Source: Cheiracanthium punctorium (lineage: Eukaryota > Arthropoda > Arachnida > Araneae > Cheiracanthiidae). Taken from it: 64,000 nucleotides of DNA. Positions 1-11,890 of the stretch are shown here, one piece after another. The notes beneath the pieces are model-generated. The model saw only the letters and a list, made by a program, of their open reading frames with translations, had not been told where the DNA came from and did not search any database. The stretch spans positions 1-64,000 of the forward strand of contig JAWZYV010013268.1 in NCBI GenBank assembly GCA_038373885.1, read 5' to 3'. The number at the start of each line of letters is the position of its first letter. The stretch's first letter is position 1. The translations under genes and the position numbers were made by a program.

Positions 1-1650
1 TTAAAAAGGGGGGGGGGGGGTTCTGTTCTCGTGCTTAAATTCTGATTCTAGACATTGAAAAACACTTAAATTTTCATTTTTAGTTCTTAAAGTTTGCTTT
101 TGTCTGATTTACGTCGATAAGTATATTTTAATTTATTTCATAAACGAAAGATGGCAGCACTTTGATTAACCCGAAAGTAAACTGTATTATTATTTGTAAC
201 TCTGTAGTATTGCTTGTAGTATTATTTGTAATTTTATTATTTGTTTGTATTATTATTTGCTCATACGAACATAAAAGAAATACGAAAAATATTCACTTTT
301 AGACATTAATTTCTTATTATTTTACATTTATATGTTATTGTTTATCACAAATCTTGAATAAAAAGACTTTTATATCCAGCAAAAACTTTTCTGATCATAA
401 TTTAGAGTGGAATTATAAAAAAAAATATAAAAATCAGTGATTTTTGCCAAAAAATTGAAAAATTGCTTTAATTTCTACAAAAGCAAACTTTCATTAAAAA
501 AAAATTATTTTCCTTAGTTTTGGCGTAGGAGAAACTAAAATTTAACATGTAGAAGTCAAACCAAAAAATCTGTGTTGACCGTGTAATACTTTTATAGAGG
601 TTTGCCTATAGTTTTTCATTTTATATTAAATTTACTTGAATAAAATTATAAAATGAGCATTTCTGCTTTCCTTTTTGTACCACCTAATGGAACAGGAGTT
701 GTTACTATTTAGACAATTTGAGTTTTTCAAAAAGTATGTTTTCGAAGATCGCACAAATCTGAAGAGAGGACGCAGTTGTTTGGCGCTAAAAACTTCTCAT
801 TCTGTGACATTTAAGTTTATTATTTCGGCAACAGAGTGCATTTATTTACTTTTAAGTTCACCTTCCTTGATTAAAACATATAATCATTTAGAGCGATACT
901 GCTTGTGTCACACACGCTATGTGTGAATAGCTCATAATCTGTATTGTCTGGATTGTTACTAGAAAGACAATCTGAATTATCACCATCTTCAGAGCTCGAA
1001 GAAGATGAATTTCGATTTAAAAAAAAGATCCTTGCTAAATTTATGCTCTGTGGAGATCTAAATATTTAATAGTAACGTCTCTATTTTAAGTGAATGCATT
1101 CACCCTGGATACAATAAAACATGTTTCATAGTATCCCGTCTACAAGTAGTTTTATAGCACCCCATATTGAGGCTACAAAATAAATAATTTTTTTTCTAAT
1201 TATAGTTTTTTTTTTAAATTCTGGCTTAGAAATATGAAAACCATAACACATTGATCACAATATTTGAAAAATAAATAATTATACGTATGAGAACAAGGAG
1301 GCAAAACAAAATTACTTTCAGTAATGAAACTTACTTTCAATAGTGAATAATTTTCTTTTGCTCGTGTTGTAAAAACGCAATTGTCTCCAAATCACATCAG
1401 TACCTGGAACATATATTTGTATAATAGATATGTGCGTTGCAACTTTCTGTGACAAATCCTACTCATTTTAGATAGTATGTTTCATTCTACCTGTGTTTCA
1501 CAATACCCTGTCTACCGCTATTTGTCACATTAAGGGGCATCCTGCTTTTTAACAGGAAGACCTTTATAGAAAATTCGGAACTAACGTGGGTTTTCAAGTT
1601 AAATATCTGGAAATAATTAATTTGAAGATTTTTTTCAAGCTTTTGGATTT
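1..1650. other. AT-rich DNA, no gene recognised
   Basis: A poly-G run lies at about 9-20. The rest is AT-rich with frequent stops in all frames. One 83-codon frame (675-926) has no recognisable motif and low-complexity composition. I see no tRNA-like box, terminal inverted repeat or splice-bounded exon that I can support. Confidence 0.6.
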
Positions 1651-1654
1651 TTTT

Positions 1655-1735
1655 TTTCCCATGACGAAGGGTGGACCTTTTTTTCCACCCGAAACGATCT
1701 TATTGCGGTATCTCTTTATTTATGTGTGTTATTTT
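1655..1735 (+). ncRNA. Decayed hammerhead-ribozyme-like motif, locus 1
   Basis: Seen: TGACGA at 1662-1667 is followed by a perfect 7-bp stem (1669-1675 pairing with 1684-1690) and then GAAAC at 1691-1695. This is the order core-stem II-GAAA of a hammerhead ribozyme (CUGANGA, stem II, GAAA). The first core base is A instead of C, so this copy is probably inactive. The downstream flank ATGTGTGTTATTTTACAAAG (from 1722) recurs with one or no changes at two other loci with similar cores (about 9930 and 57470), which suggests a dispersed ribozyme-bearing repeat. Hammerheads are known in Penelope-like elements and retrozymes. Assignment to either is inference; no reverse transcriptase is visible here. 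Confidence 0.4.
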
Positions 1736-1880
1736 ACAAAGTTTTTAACTAATTTTGGAAACATATATATGTTTAGCTTCCTGGAAACGATTCCGAACAT
1801 TATGTGTGTTATTTTACAAAGTTTTTAACTAATTTTGGAAACATATATATGTTTAGCTTCCTGTAAACGATTCGGAACGT
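1721..1880. repeat. Two-copy 80-bp tandem duplication
   Basis: The segment beginning TATGTGTGTTATTTTACAAA at 1721 is repeated from 1801. The two 80-bp units differ at only a few positions (CTGGAAACGATTCC versus CTGTAAACGATTCG). The unit starts with the flank shared by the hammerhead-like loci, so only the region downstream of the ribozyme-like motif was duplicated. Confidence 0.85.
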
Positions 1881-2047
1881 TCTATGGACGTCCTTTCATG
1901 GAAGAAATATGAAAACGCTTTGTAAAAAAGAAACACCACAAACAACGTGGAGAAATTTACAAACGTGTAATTAAAAAAAAAATGTTAAGGTAGTGAAAGA
2001 GAATGATTTAGAAAAACCGGGGAAACATTGCATTATACTTATTTTTG

Positions 2048-3120
2048 ATATATAGTAACTTTAAACATTAAACATTATGGACTTTTATTTTTGGTGAAAA
2101 TCTAAATAGTTTATCTTAACTACTGTGTTTATATCCTTATGACCTTTTCAGATCCTTCGTCCGCAATGTTTCTAAATCGAGGGCATGCGCCAAACATGTC
2201 TCATTAAATGATTTCAAGTGGCGCATGCCATCCTTGTGCCTACTAATTGTTTTGAGATAGATTGAACACTTTCGGAAATACTTTTCTCACTTATCACTTA
2301 GGATGCTACATCAAAAACAGGAATTTGCATATTCCAGTACACTGTCATCAAAAATCTAACAATCTGATCCCCTACAAAATATCTGATAAATGTATTTTGT
2401 AGAAATGATAAATGTATTTTGCAAAAACCTGATAAATGTATTTTGTATTTTCTAGAATCCTCTTTCTCAGAACAACAATTTCAATATCATGTTTACACGT
2501 TGCTACTTTCTCTTCCCTAAACTAAAGCCTACCCCCGTATTCATATATTTCAATTCTACCCGTGAGCGTAAGGAAGTAAAAAGTGTGCTTGAGTTGTATA
2601 GCGTATCTGGACAAATCGATGAAAAAAATTCGCGCATTAAAATGCAAAAGGTTGGCCACCCCCGTCCTGGAGGATGGGTGTCTTAATTTGTGACATAATA
2701 TTGCCTGATTAATAAGATTAAAAATAAAACGAACTTTCCTCGAAAATTTGATAATCAGAATTTTTTATTAGAAATTTAATCTCCATTTCCAAAAGTAAAA
2801 TTATCCAATTCAAACATAAATTATTTGATCAGTTCATAATAACTTAAAACATTAAACATTTCGGATTTTTATTTGCAAAAAAATATTGTAAAAACCTAAC
2901 AATTTTACTTTGAACACTGTATTATTTTCTTTAACTCTTTCAGATCCTTGTCCATAAATGAGGACACAAAAATTACCCACAGTATCCTAGAGGGTGGGTG
3001 TCCTAATTTGTGACACAAAATTGCATATAACCAACTTTGTAAAAACCAACTTTCCTGGAAAATTTAATAATCAGTACTTTTTAATCAGAAATTTAATCTT
3101 TACTATCAAAAGAAAAAAAA
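2048..3120. repeat. Old degenerate direct repeats, with a short triplication inside
   Basis: The stretch 2671-2800 (GGATGGGTGTCTTAATTTGTG, then a run ending TTTCCAAAAG) recurs diverged at 2989-3110. The block 2060-2170 (TAAACATTAAACATTATGGA to TTTTCAGATCCTT) recurs at 2845-2955. Between them, GATAAATGTATTTTG occurs three times in 2379-2450. The spacing suggests an ancient tandem array with insertions. No coding frame follows the repeat. The family is not recognised. Confidence 0.55.
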
Positions 3121-4217
3121 TATTCGAAAAAAAATATTTTCTAAGGTCTGAAAGGGTCCATTAAATGTACAACAGAAAAAAAAGAACTTATTTTTCAGTA
3201 AAAATCGATCATATTTAGCTCTACTAACGTATTCTTAAGACTGTCTACGCTAGGCTTTATCAGGATAATTCTACATTGACATGCGTCACGCAACTTTATC
3301 TAGGAAATTCCTCAGAGTGTTTCCCTCACATATCTGTATTTCATTTCGCGTCTCGCAGAGATAATTATGGGTCATCGAAGGATTTCCTTCTGAGTTTGAA
3401 GGTCTGTGGCTGGGGGCAATATCTGATTCCTTTCGCTATTTGTCAGAACGGTCCACTTGCAGTTCCTTAGAGACAGATAAATAGAGTCAACTGCCTTCAT
3501 GAGGATATAGAGTGACCTCATTGGGGTGTAATCATTTCACGTGTAGAGAGAGGCGAAAGCGTATGCAATTCATTACTAAACAGAGTTTGTCCTACCTCAT
3601 GGGAAAATGGATAGCAATCGAGCGTTTGGATGAATATGCAGATGTTTTGGATTTCAGTTGCAGTAACAATATTTGTACTGAAAGTCGCTGGAAATAGAAA
3701 TGCATATACACATTCGTTAAGTAACCGGATCGCGTATGTTTTGGTTGAATATTGTGAAATATTTGAAACTAAAAGATAAGGCCCGTTGTGGAGGCAATTA
3801 CAACGGGCGCTAGAAAAAACATTTGACGAAAATAGGTCTGCACTCAATATATTAAATCTTCGACAACGTAAAATAAATAACTTCATATTCAAGTTTTACT
3901 GTACACGAAACCTGGAAACGTGCGGAAATTTTCGCATTTGAACGATTTCTTTTTGTTGGAACAACCCCTCTTACACCAATACATAATAGAGAGGGAAAAA
4001 AAAATCTGTGTAATATGGTTGGCTCGTAATTTTGTCACGCAAATGATGTTTTTTTTTTTTTTTTTTTTTTTTTACTCTCGGAAATAAAACGGAGCTGAAA
4101 ATAACAAAAAGAATCACATAAAAATGAGGGAACGGGTGGATTTTCAGATTTTTAAAGTACACAGATTGTTTTCTATATTTTTATACATAATTTTGAAAAG
4201 TTTCAAGCGGATAGTAG
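3121..4217. other. No gene recognised
   Basis: Frames on both strands in 3276-3892 overlap each other and show no known motif. A poly-T tract lies at about 4049-4071. I see no repeat termini here. Confidence 0.5.
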
Positions 4218-4231
4218 AAACGGTGTAGATG

Positions 4232-4364
4232 GTTTGGTTTGGTTTGTGGGATTACGGCCGATTAGCTACGCGGGGGCTCTAGGCCGATGGGTGGGGGTGC
4301 CCTCCGTGGGGGTCTTTCTAACTGGTCCTAACCCGTATTTACGCTAAGTTTCGGAGAAAACCAC
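4232..4364 (-). mobile_element. SINE family S1, 5'-truncated copy with target duplication
   Basis: On the minus strand the body carries the family signature GTAAATACGGGTTAGGACC shared with 44229-44488 and 60811-61071, ending in an (AACC/A)-rich tail (plus strand GGTTTGGTTTGGTTT). The tRNA-derived head is missing. Flanking direct repeats AAACGGTGTAGATG at 4218-4231 and 4365-4378 are identical, which is typical of L1/RTE-type target-primed insertion of a truncated SINE. Confidence 0.8.
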
Positions 4365-4574
4365 AAACGGTGTAGATGCTATTGACCTGTTTGTACTTAA
4401 CTTTTCAATATTTTAGAGTAATGGGGTAAAAGTTTTATCTTGGCGTGGTCCACCGGAATTGTTAGATAATCGGTGAGTCAGATATCAGGGTAACAATATA
4501 GTAGGATAAGAATTATTTAATATTACAATTTGTATTGGTAGATTCATGAGCACTTTGTAAGATGTTTGCAGAAT

Positions 4575-4806
4575 CGTTTGAATGTTTTGTGTTTTGGCAA
4601 GCCTACACAAGGGACGTCTGGCTACGGGGGTCGCCTTGGGCGGAGAACTTTTAAAGGAGTTCTCACGTGTAGTCACGTCACATCTGGAAAAAACCGTCCC
4701 AAACTCCAGACCGTTAGATCGATAGCCGCGTGGTAGGCCCGCGAACGCGGGACCTTTACACTTCAGCCATATACCATGTTCAACGTCTTATCCACTAGGC
4801 GATGGA
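4575..4806 (-). mobile_element. tRNA-derived SINE, family S2
   Basis: Read on the minus strand from about 4806, a pol III A-box-like segment (CGCCTAGTGGATAAGACG) is followed about 40 bp later by a B-box-like GCGTTCGCGGGCC and the family sequence CGGTCTGGAGTTTGGG. The same head and body recur at 22385-22560 and 28429-28622, all on the minus strand. I could not fix a target duplication: the 5' edge abuts a poly-G run at about 4805-4818. Confidence 0.75.
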
Positions 4807-4818
4807 GGGGGGGGGGGG

Positions 4819-6856
4819 GTGCATAAACGCTCGTGTTAATTATGTGCCGCCATAAATACAAGTTATTTCAGTCCACTTTGACGATAAGTTTTTGCATAAT
4901 CTTTTGCTACAATATAATGTGAGTAAATACTTAAAAGTAAGGAGAACTTTTACGGTAAATTATAAATAACCTGGGTATGCATTTGATCTGGACAACTTTG
5001 GTCCAAAACGAAAAAAAAGTTATTAGATTTTATTCAGAAGAAGATATACAAGATAAATAAGATTTTTTAGCTTGAAAAATATTTTTTACCTATTGAGGGT
5101 CATTCAATAGTTTGGGGATCAATTTAGTTTTTTCTTATTGGCATATATCTTATTATATATATATCTTATTTTTTTTTTCTTATTGGAGTTTTGATAATAA
5201 GAAAATATTGTAGCGCCATTTCATTATCATATTCTTAATGCAGAGATTACAATAATCCAACCTGTAAAATCTATTCTCACTGTGATTCTGGAGAAGTAAT
5301 ACACAGGGACCATCTGATCCCTTGTGGGGCTCTTCTTTGTTTCACACAGGAGTCGAGGGTATTGGGAGTCAAGATCATTCCTAAGGCAATGAATCCGGTC
5401 TTTTATTCTGGGTTCTGTTGTTATGGTGCTGTCACTTTATACCTCCCTGTAATTGCCTGGCCATTGGGAAAAAAAATGAAATCTATTCTTTATATGAAAT
5501 CGTATGAATGGACTAAAGAATCCTCGAAATGGGGCTACTTTCGTCTAAGGCATCAAAAGTAGTAAATTAACAGAAAAAAAAATTAAAATATATTTTTTTT
5601 AATTAATAAAGTTTACTTCCTTATTCCATGCTGATTGGCTAAAACTCGATTTGGACGTTGAAAACCAATATATTATGCTTTCTAATAACAGAAAATAAAA
5701 GCTCTTGTCTGTAACGGTTCCGGTATCGACCCATCGCTCCCGGGGCATCTGACGGCCATTATGAAATTTTGATAAAAACGACATTTTTATCTCTAAGTAA
5801 AAGCACAAACTTTTTCTACAGTTCGAAAGATCTCTTAAATATTAACCTTTTTCAAACTTGCAGCTACTTTCAACTCTAAATATCTAGCGAGATATCACGC
5901 TTTGAAAAAGTAAACACAAGCAAGGCAAACGATTCATTCCTTGATTCTTGGAAATTTGAAAATTCATTCCTTGAAAAAAAATCTTGAAACATAATCTCTC
6001 GAGTAGATCGATGAGAGAAAAACCGCAGCAGATCATTTTGTGGCGGCATCTATGAATTACATTGTTAAGTAAATCACTAAAAATGCCCGTCGCAAAGTGG
6101 TCATGGACGGAGAAAATTGGTCACCGAAGGTGACTAGTAACAGAAATGTTAGTGAAAATATGAAAAAAAAAGACCCAAATTAGGCCCAGTTGACGGTAGC
6201 TCAAACTCTTTCTGAAAAAAAATGTAGTTTAAGAAATACATTCGTCCACACTTTTGTGATTTTATGACTCTTTTCTCCTTTGGGGGAGGCTAGAAGCCGA
6301 ATGAGAGAATGACAAACTTGTTCTGTTTCCTTGTTCCTTGTTTTTTTTCTTTTTGATATTTTATCTCAAGTCCTCTGCCATTAGAATTAAAAAATAAATT
6401 TCTTTGGGGGCTTGGGCAAAGTTTTCTATTTTGGGCCATGAAAGAAAGATGATGAATAATGGAAAATATGTATATCAACTGATATACTTACCTTAACCTT
6501 TCAACGGCCGCAGATTTTGTTCTGTTTGTTTTAAAACGACGGGAATATCTGGAGCATACTTTCCCCTTTCAGCGATTCTTCAGATGAAACTATTCTTTGT
6601 ACAACAATAATTGACAGATTTTTCTTGCCTGAACATGAAATAAAAGGGACTTCTTGAACAAAGGAATTCCATTTAAGAGTATATTTCCCTTCTTTGATAC
6701 TTAGAGTGCAACTGGAATAAGGTATTTTCCCAACTGCCCGGTACAAGTGAACAATAACAGAAGGGGGAAAACATTTTTTGGTGGAAATCTCAACCATCCC
6801 GTCATTTGGATTGGTCTGAAGCTTGGTTGAAAAATCTACCACACGTCTTCAAAAGG
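4819..6856. other. No gene recognised
   Basis: AT-rich DNA with short open frames on both strands (for example 5362-5562 and 6531-6842), none with recognisable motifs. The phrase ATTCATTCCTTGA occurs twice at about 5930-5975 as a short local repeat. No element ends were seen. Confidence 0.5.
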
Positions 6857-7161
6857 TTAACCCCTTCGCTACGGGAAACGCAAACGCACGCTTATCGCTG
6901 AGGCCGGCAGACTCTTCCACAAGTGTCTGTCCAGGGCTGGAGGGTTTTTTGTTATTAAGCCTAAATCCACGAAATTACCGAAATAGAAACGCGTTGTTTA
7001 ATAATGTTCTGCAAAGAGAGTATGTAAAGTGCATAAACGGTTCTGCAGAGCATTTAAACGGGAGTGAACGGGAAAACGCTCCAGCACGTCAGCGCGTCTG
7101 CCGGGAAATAAGCGCGTTTCTTGTTGGTTCGTATACGTGACATTCAGCGCCAAATGGTTAA
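6857..7161. mobile_element. TTAA-flanked MITE, piggyBac-like
   Basis: TTAA at 6857-6860 is followed by CCCCTTCGCTACGG. The other side ends GCGCCAAATGG followed by TTAA at 7158-7161. The ends match as imperfect inverted repeats, and a TTAA target duplication is the hallmark of piggyBac. The interior is GC-richer than the surroundings and stays open for 105 codons (6823-7140, starting just outside the element) with no transposase motif, so the frame is read as fortuitous. Confidence 0.65.
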
Positions 7162-9225
7162 ACCACTATACGGTTCAAGATTTTACACAGTTTACTGAAA
7201 TGTTGAAATGATCGTTAAAACGACTCATTAAAATTTTAGTGGATTCTCTCTATGGATGGAAAAACAAGCAAAAACCATCTTCTAGAACATAAAAAACTTT
7301 AAATGCGCATGTGCAGAACGTCCGAGATAAAGATATTCTTTACACCATGCACATTTTATTTCGAAATGCAAGTATGTTTCCGATTTCGAGAGTCCGAATT
7401 GATCATCAGTAGTCTACGCTACATTTTAGAAGACGTTTCACCAGTAAATATGTAACATTTTTGCTTTCTTATTTATTTATTTTTTCCCCTGAGTATTTAA
7501 AAATGTGTGTACAGTAATAGTAAGTATCTTTTTGCTCGACTAAAGCGTCTTTTAGTACGCAGAGATTTTTTATGAAGAGCAAGTTGTTAGGAACCTTTTA
7601 TAACACACTAATTCCATTTTGTTTGAAATTATATTAACGTTTTGACTGTGATTCTATTCAGTTATTTTGTCTCCTGCTGTGAAATAACTACACTTTATAT
7701 GTAGAAGATCATAAATCTAAATGCTCTGCAGATTAATTTTATTTTCTTTTATCTCTTATTTTATAATAAATGAATAAATAATAATTAAATAATAATAATA
7801 ATAAAGAAATGAAATGTCCATTTTAAAATTTAATTAATATTTTAAAAATAACATCACTGAATGTACTTAAAATGTGTAAAACTGACTTCCATGAAATTGA
7901 CTACAAATATAACGCACATCTATAAATAATATCATTGGAACAATTTTACGGTGAGCATATTAAATAATGAATTTAATCATTTTCGGCCCAGCATTGCACG
8001 CGCCTAATCAATTATTCGCATTAATCTAATACAAGACTATCCGTTCAAAACCACTAAGGCTTTACTTTAACTAATACAAATGCTCTTGTGTTATGGAGCA
8101 ACTTGCTTGCGTATCGATATAATTTAACATCTATTTGGTTTATTAATTTGCTGCCAGACTTTATATCGTTTACAACTCTGAAGTAATTTTAGTGGAGCAA
8201 CATTTCATTAAAATTAAATAGCATTTATCGACCGATCATAAAAAAATAAGCTCATTGTAATACTTTTTTTATCTCCAATTTCTTATTTAGTTCCAATATT
8301 CATTTCTTGAAATATTTCAGGAGTGATATATATTTTATAGTATATATTTAGAGCTGTAAATTTACTATGGAGAAGAAATTATTTTATTGTAGCAAAAACA
8401 ACGCTTTTTTTTCTATCTCATGTACTTAATAATTTTTACTTTCATCAACAAAGTTCTTTTATAAAGATGAAGTCCATTGAATTTTAATCAGATTTAAAGT
8501 ACAATACTCTGAAAAGCATACAAACATTATAATTGTATAAATATTAATATTGAACCCTTTTCCTGTGAAATACAAGCCTATGTAGCTTAATTTGAAATAA
8601 TTTTTCACAACTTTAAAAAAAATTACCTTCGATTCTTCCCCAGAAAACACAAAACATATTCGAATTTTTGTCAAGTGTAAATGCTGGGGGTCAATCCCGT
8701 GACCTGACGAATTACAAAGAGCCAATGACAGAAAGTCTTATTTTATCGTTTTAATTTATATGTAAATTATTCCAAGATTCCACTATAAAAAGTTTTATCC
8801 GACGCAGGCATTTCAATTAAGAATATAAAATTATTCTCTCAAAATTTCAATAAACTCTTAAAATTTAAAGGTCTGGTAAATTTTTTATAGTGTGACTTAT
8901 ATGGTGCCTGCCACTAAACGGACTGTTGGGAATGAATATTTCATTCAATTAAGATAATGCCAAACTGGAAATAATTAACATGAGCGTCAAAGAGTTGAAT
9001 GTTATGTATTTACAAAAAGAAGTAAGCTTTTCATTCCACATCACCTAAGTCAGTTACCATAAAGTAATTCGTTTTTTTTTTTTAAATCATGCAACTTTTA
9101 AACATATTTTTAAAGAATCCATACGCACTAGAGACTCAAAAAAATTAGATAGTCTCTTTACAAATTAGGTATTCATGATTACAAACTGCGAACCTTAAAG
9201 CTACGAAACAAGCTGGAAAAAAACT
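7162..9225. other. No gene recognised
   Basis: Very AT-rich, with AATAAT-type simple sequence around 7770-7805. No protein motif, tRNA-like box or element terminus could be identified. Confidence 0.55.
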
Positions 9226-9228
9226 TAT

Positions 9229-9330
9229 ACAGTAAAATCTTGATAGGCCGGCACGTTTGGTTAACCAGCACGTTTGGTTATCCGGCACATTTGGTAATCT
9301 GGCACCCTCGGGAAACACGCGTTCAGATTT
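9229..9330. mobile_element. Possible pogo/Tigger-type terminus
   Basis: TA followed by CAGTAAAATCTTGATAGGCC, then repeated GGCACGTTTGGTTA/GGCACATTTGGTAA units, resembles pogo-type ends (CAGTAGAATCTCGATAATCC-like). A matching right end with TA could not be found, although CCGGA-containing phrases occur at about 11120-11160. Only a fragment is claimed. Confidence 0.35.
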
Positions 9331-9859
9331 CATTCTCCGCTCACGTCGGCATCTCAAGTGATGATATCCTAGTGATTAAACGTTTACAAGAGGGTGTTTT
9401 TGATATAATTTATAAATCGAAGAAACAAAAAAACTATTAGTGATTATTTTTCATAGCCAAATTCTATGTCTTATTTTTTACTGAAAAAAAAACCGTTAAT
9501 TATATTTGTAAATTTTAGATAATCAAGTGATTGTCTAGTTCCATTTATGCCGAATTTTAGAATATTTTCCTAGATGGGTATCTGTTCCGCCTGTTTTTCG
9601 TATTTACAATTTTTTTTAAAAAATTTACACGGAAAACATTTACTGTAATTATAAATGTAATGTGCATTTAGTGAAGAAGTATTATTCATTTTTTTTGAGT
9701 GTTTAACATGATTGGTCTGTTTTTAAGCTGTTTAAAACCCTGTGACACTTAACATTTTTTTCAAAAGGGAAAACCTTAAACTAAGTTCTGTTGATTACTT
9801 TTTTTTCCTTCCATCCTAATGACAACATATCCATGTCTTCCAGTGGATGGAGGGTCCTT
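9331..9859. other. No gene recognised
   Basis: AT-rich stretch with poly-T and poly-A tracts. A 66-codon frame runs into it from the putative pogo-type end, with no motif. Nothing else was seen. Confidence 0.5.
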
Positions 9860-9950
9860 TTTTCTGCAACTGAAGAAGGTTGAACCTTTATACCACACGA
9901 AGCAATAATTTTACGGTTTCTTTCTTTATGTGTGTTATTCTACAAAGTTT
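9860..9950 (+). ncRNA. Decayed hammerhead-ribozyme-like motif, locus 2
   Basis: CTGAAGA at 9870-9876 fits the CUGANGA core exactly. The following GGTTGAACCTTTATACCACACGAAGC-type segment aligns with locus 1, but stem II is partly lost and the GAAA is GAAG. The flank TATGTGTGTTATTCTACAAAG downstream matches loci 1 and 3 nearly base for base. Homology to locus 1 is clear by eye; catalytic activity is unlikely. Confidence 0.35.
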
Positions 9951-10199
9951 TCATCATTTTTTTTTCTTTAAGTACCAGTTCTTTTGTTGAGTGTAATTGT
10001 TACTAATAGGGATCGACCGATACCACATTTTGGCCGATGACCGATACCGATACTTTACCTATAAATTCATTTTCAGAAATAGCCGATACCGATACTTTTT
10101 AGTTATGGTATCGGCCGATACCGATACTTTACATAATTTAATGTCATTTAAACCTACGTCTGTATTCTGGGTAGTTTTAGTAACGAGAGTGTAGTTCTC

Positions 10200-11656
10200 G
10201 TTAAAATGAATAACAGCATGATGAAATTTGATCCCAGTAGAAAGCATTAAAAAGAAAAAGCAGTAGATACATTGAAGTGTGAATTTACAGTAGTTCTAGT
10301 CTTTCTTTTCTATTCAATCATGCCGGCGAATGGCCGAATTTATAAAAAGCTGAGCACTGGGAAGCGTCTTAGTATGCAGGTTCGGAATTCTTTCTTCTCG
10401 CACGGCTGTCGATCTAGTGGTCTAGAGTTTTAGGCGATTTTCTCCAGATGTTAAGCGAATATGCGTTAGACTCCCTTAAAAAGGTCCCACCCAAGCCCCC
10501 CCTATAGGTAGATGCCCCTTATTTAGGCTTGACAGAACACAAACATGGGGAGGGGGAGTAGTTAAAGGGATATATTAATAAGAGAATCCATTTCCAGTGC
10601 CGACTGGTGCAACTATTTAAAGCAATTTTTCTCAACCTCTATTTTGTCGCCTAATTGTTGCTATGAGCCAAATAAAAGGTTTCCATATTAGACCCAAAAC
10701 AGCTTCCTTCTTGCTCTTACTATATGTGTCTTTGTTTTTGGTTCATGCCTCGATTTTGTGCTTACAAAAGTAAACACATGAAATTTATTCAACTTCAAAG
10801 CTTGCAAGTTTTATTTAGATTTTCTTTAATTATAATTCTTTCACATATGAAAATATTTTTTAGATTACTTAAACTGCATTAAATTGTGATAATGTATAAA
10901 CTGTACAGTATTATGTAAGTACATAAGATATTGTTCATTAAATACGTCTGTAAATTCTTCCCTTAAAATGCATAATAAATTCACATTAATTAATGGTTTT
11001 ATTTATCTGCTCCAATTCTTTAACCACTAAGTGAATTATTAAATGTTTTAACAAGATTTCTTTTTAATATGAACTCATATGATCATTTTTAAGTTCTTTT
11101 TGAAAATCCGAATATTTTAATTCTCCGGACAGGTTTAAATCAAATTAATCCGGATGATCCATGTATTTTATCTTTTCCGTACAAAGAACAGGTACACACC
11201 GATTATTACTATGTTTTCCTTATATATAAACCAAATACTACTCACAAGAAATATGTTTTTTACCCCAAAATTTGAAATAAACTAAATGATAATTAGTATT
11301 ACTAATTATACTAATATAGCTTCAACTTTTTAAAATTAACAATATAAATAATTATTAGATATTGATAGTTATTGCACTTCCCAAAACAGAATGATACACA
11401 AATCCTACGTTCTCTCATTAATCAGATAGATAATGAAATCATTAAATGTTTGATAATTCGTACTTTGATAGTGTTAATGTTTTAAAAATGAATCATTTAA
11501 CTTCTGGACCAACATAATTAAAGTTCACGGGAGTCGCCAGTTTTCAAGTCAGTGCCAGAAAGTTAACTTCTTTGCGACACAAAAAAGGAATAAATTGTTT
11601 TTACATATAGGTTTCGTTTATAATTTTAGTATCATTAATTTTGTCATTGAAACAGC
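10200..11656. other. Interior of decayed hAT element, no gene recognised
   Basis: Where the C-terminal dimerisation region of a minus-strand hAT transposase would be expected, I find no readable frame or motif. The sequence is AT-rich with a GC-richer patch at 10480-10560. Confidence 0.4.
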
Positions 11657-11658
11657 TA

Positions 11659-11686
11659 CACTGCTGGCCATCGTAAATGCAACACC
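11659..11686. repeat. Tc1 left terminal inverted repeat
   Basis: Begins CACTGCTGGCCATCG and ends GCAACACC. Pairs with 13040-13067 with four mismatches, all in the middle. Confidence 0.93.
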
Positions 11687-11808
11687 CTGAAGGAAGCATG
11701 CAAATAATATGAAATTTACAACATGCATTAGCTGAGGTGAGATATGCAAATGATTAGAATTTCAGCGCAGACGCACATCAAGCGCGCCTGTGGCGCCACC
11801 TCAAAGCG

Positions 11809-11818
11809 CTATTTAAGG
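11809..11818 (+). promoter_or_regulatory. TATA-like box of the Tc1 transposase gene
   Basis: CTATTTAAGG lies about 73 bp upstream of the start codon at 11891, inside the element and just after a GC-rich stretch. It is a reasonable core promoter by position; this is inference from motif only. Confidence 0.4.
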
Positions 11819-11890
11819 CTTGGAGATTTCGACGGTTTCAAGTACAGCAATTGTGTTTTTCTTGCTTTTTTTTCAAAAAAACGATAAATT

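Noticed and set aside
3518..3892. 124-codon minus frame
   Set aside because: No motif, no neighbouring exon, and the plus strand is also open for part of it; treated as chance.
6823..7140. 105-codon frame of normal composition
   Set aside because: It coincides with a TTAA-flanked GC-richer MITE and begins outside the element; no domain is recognisable.
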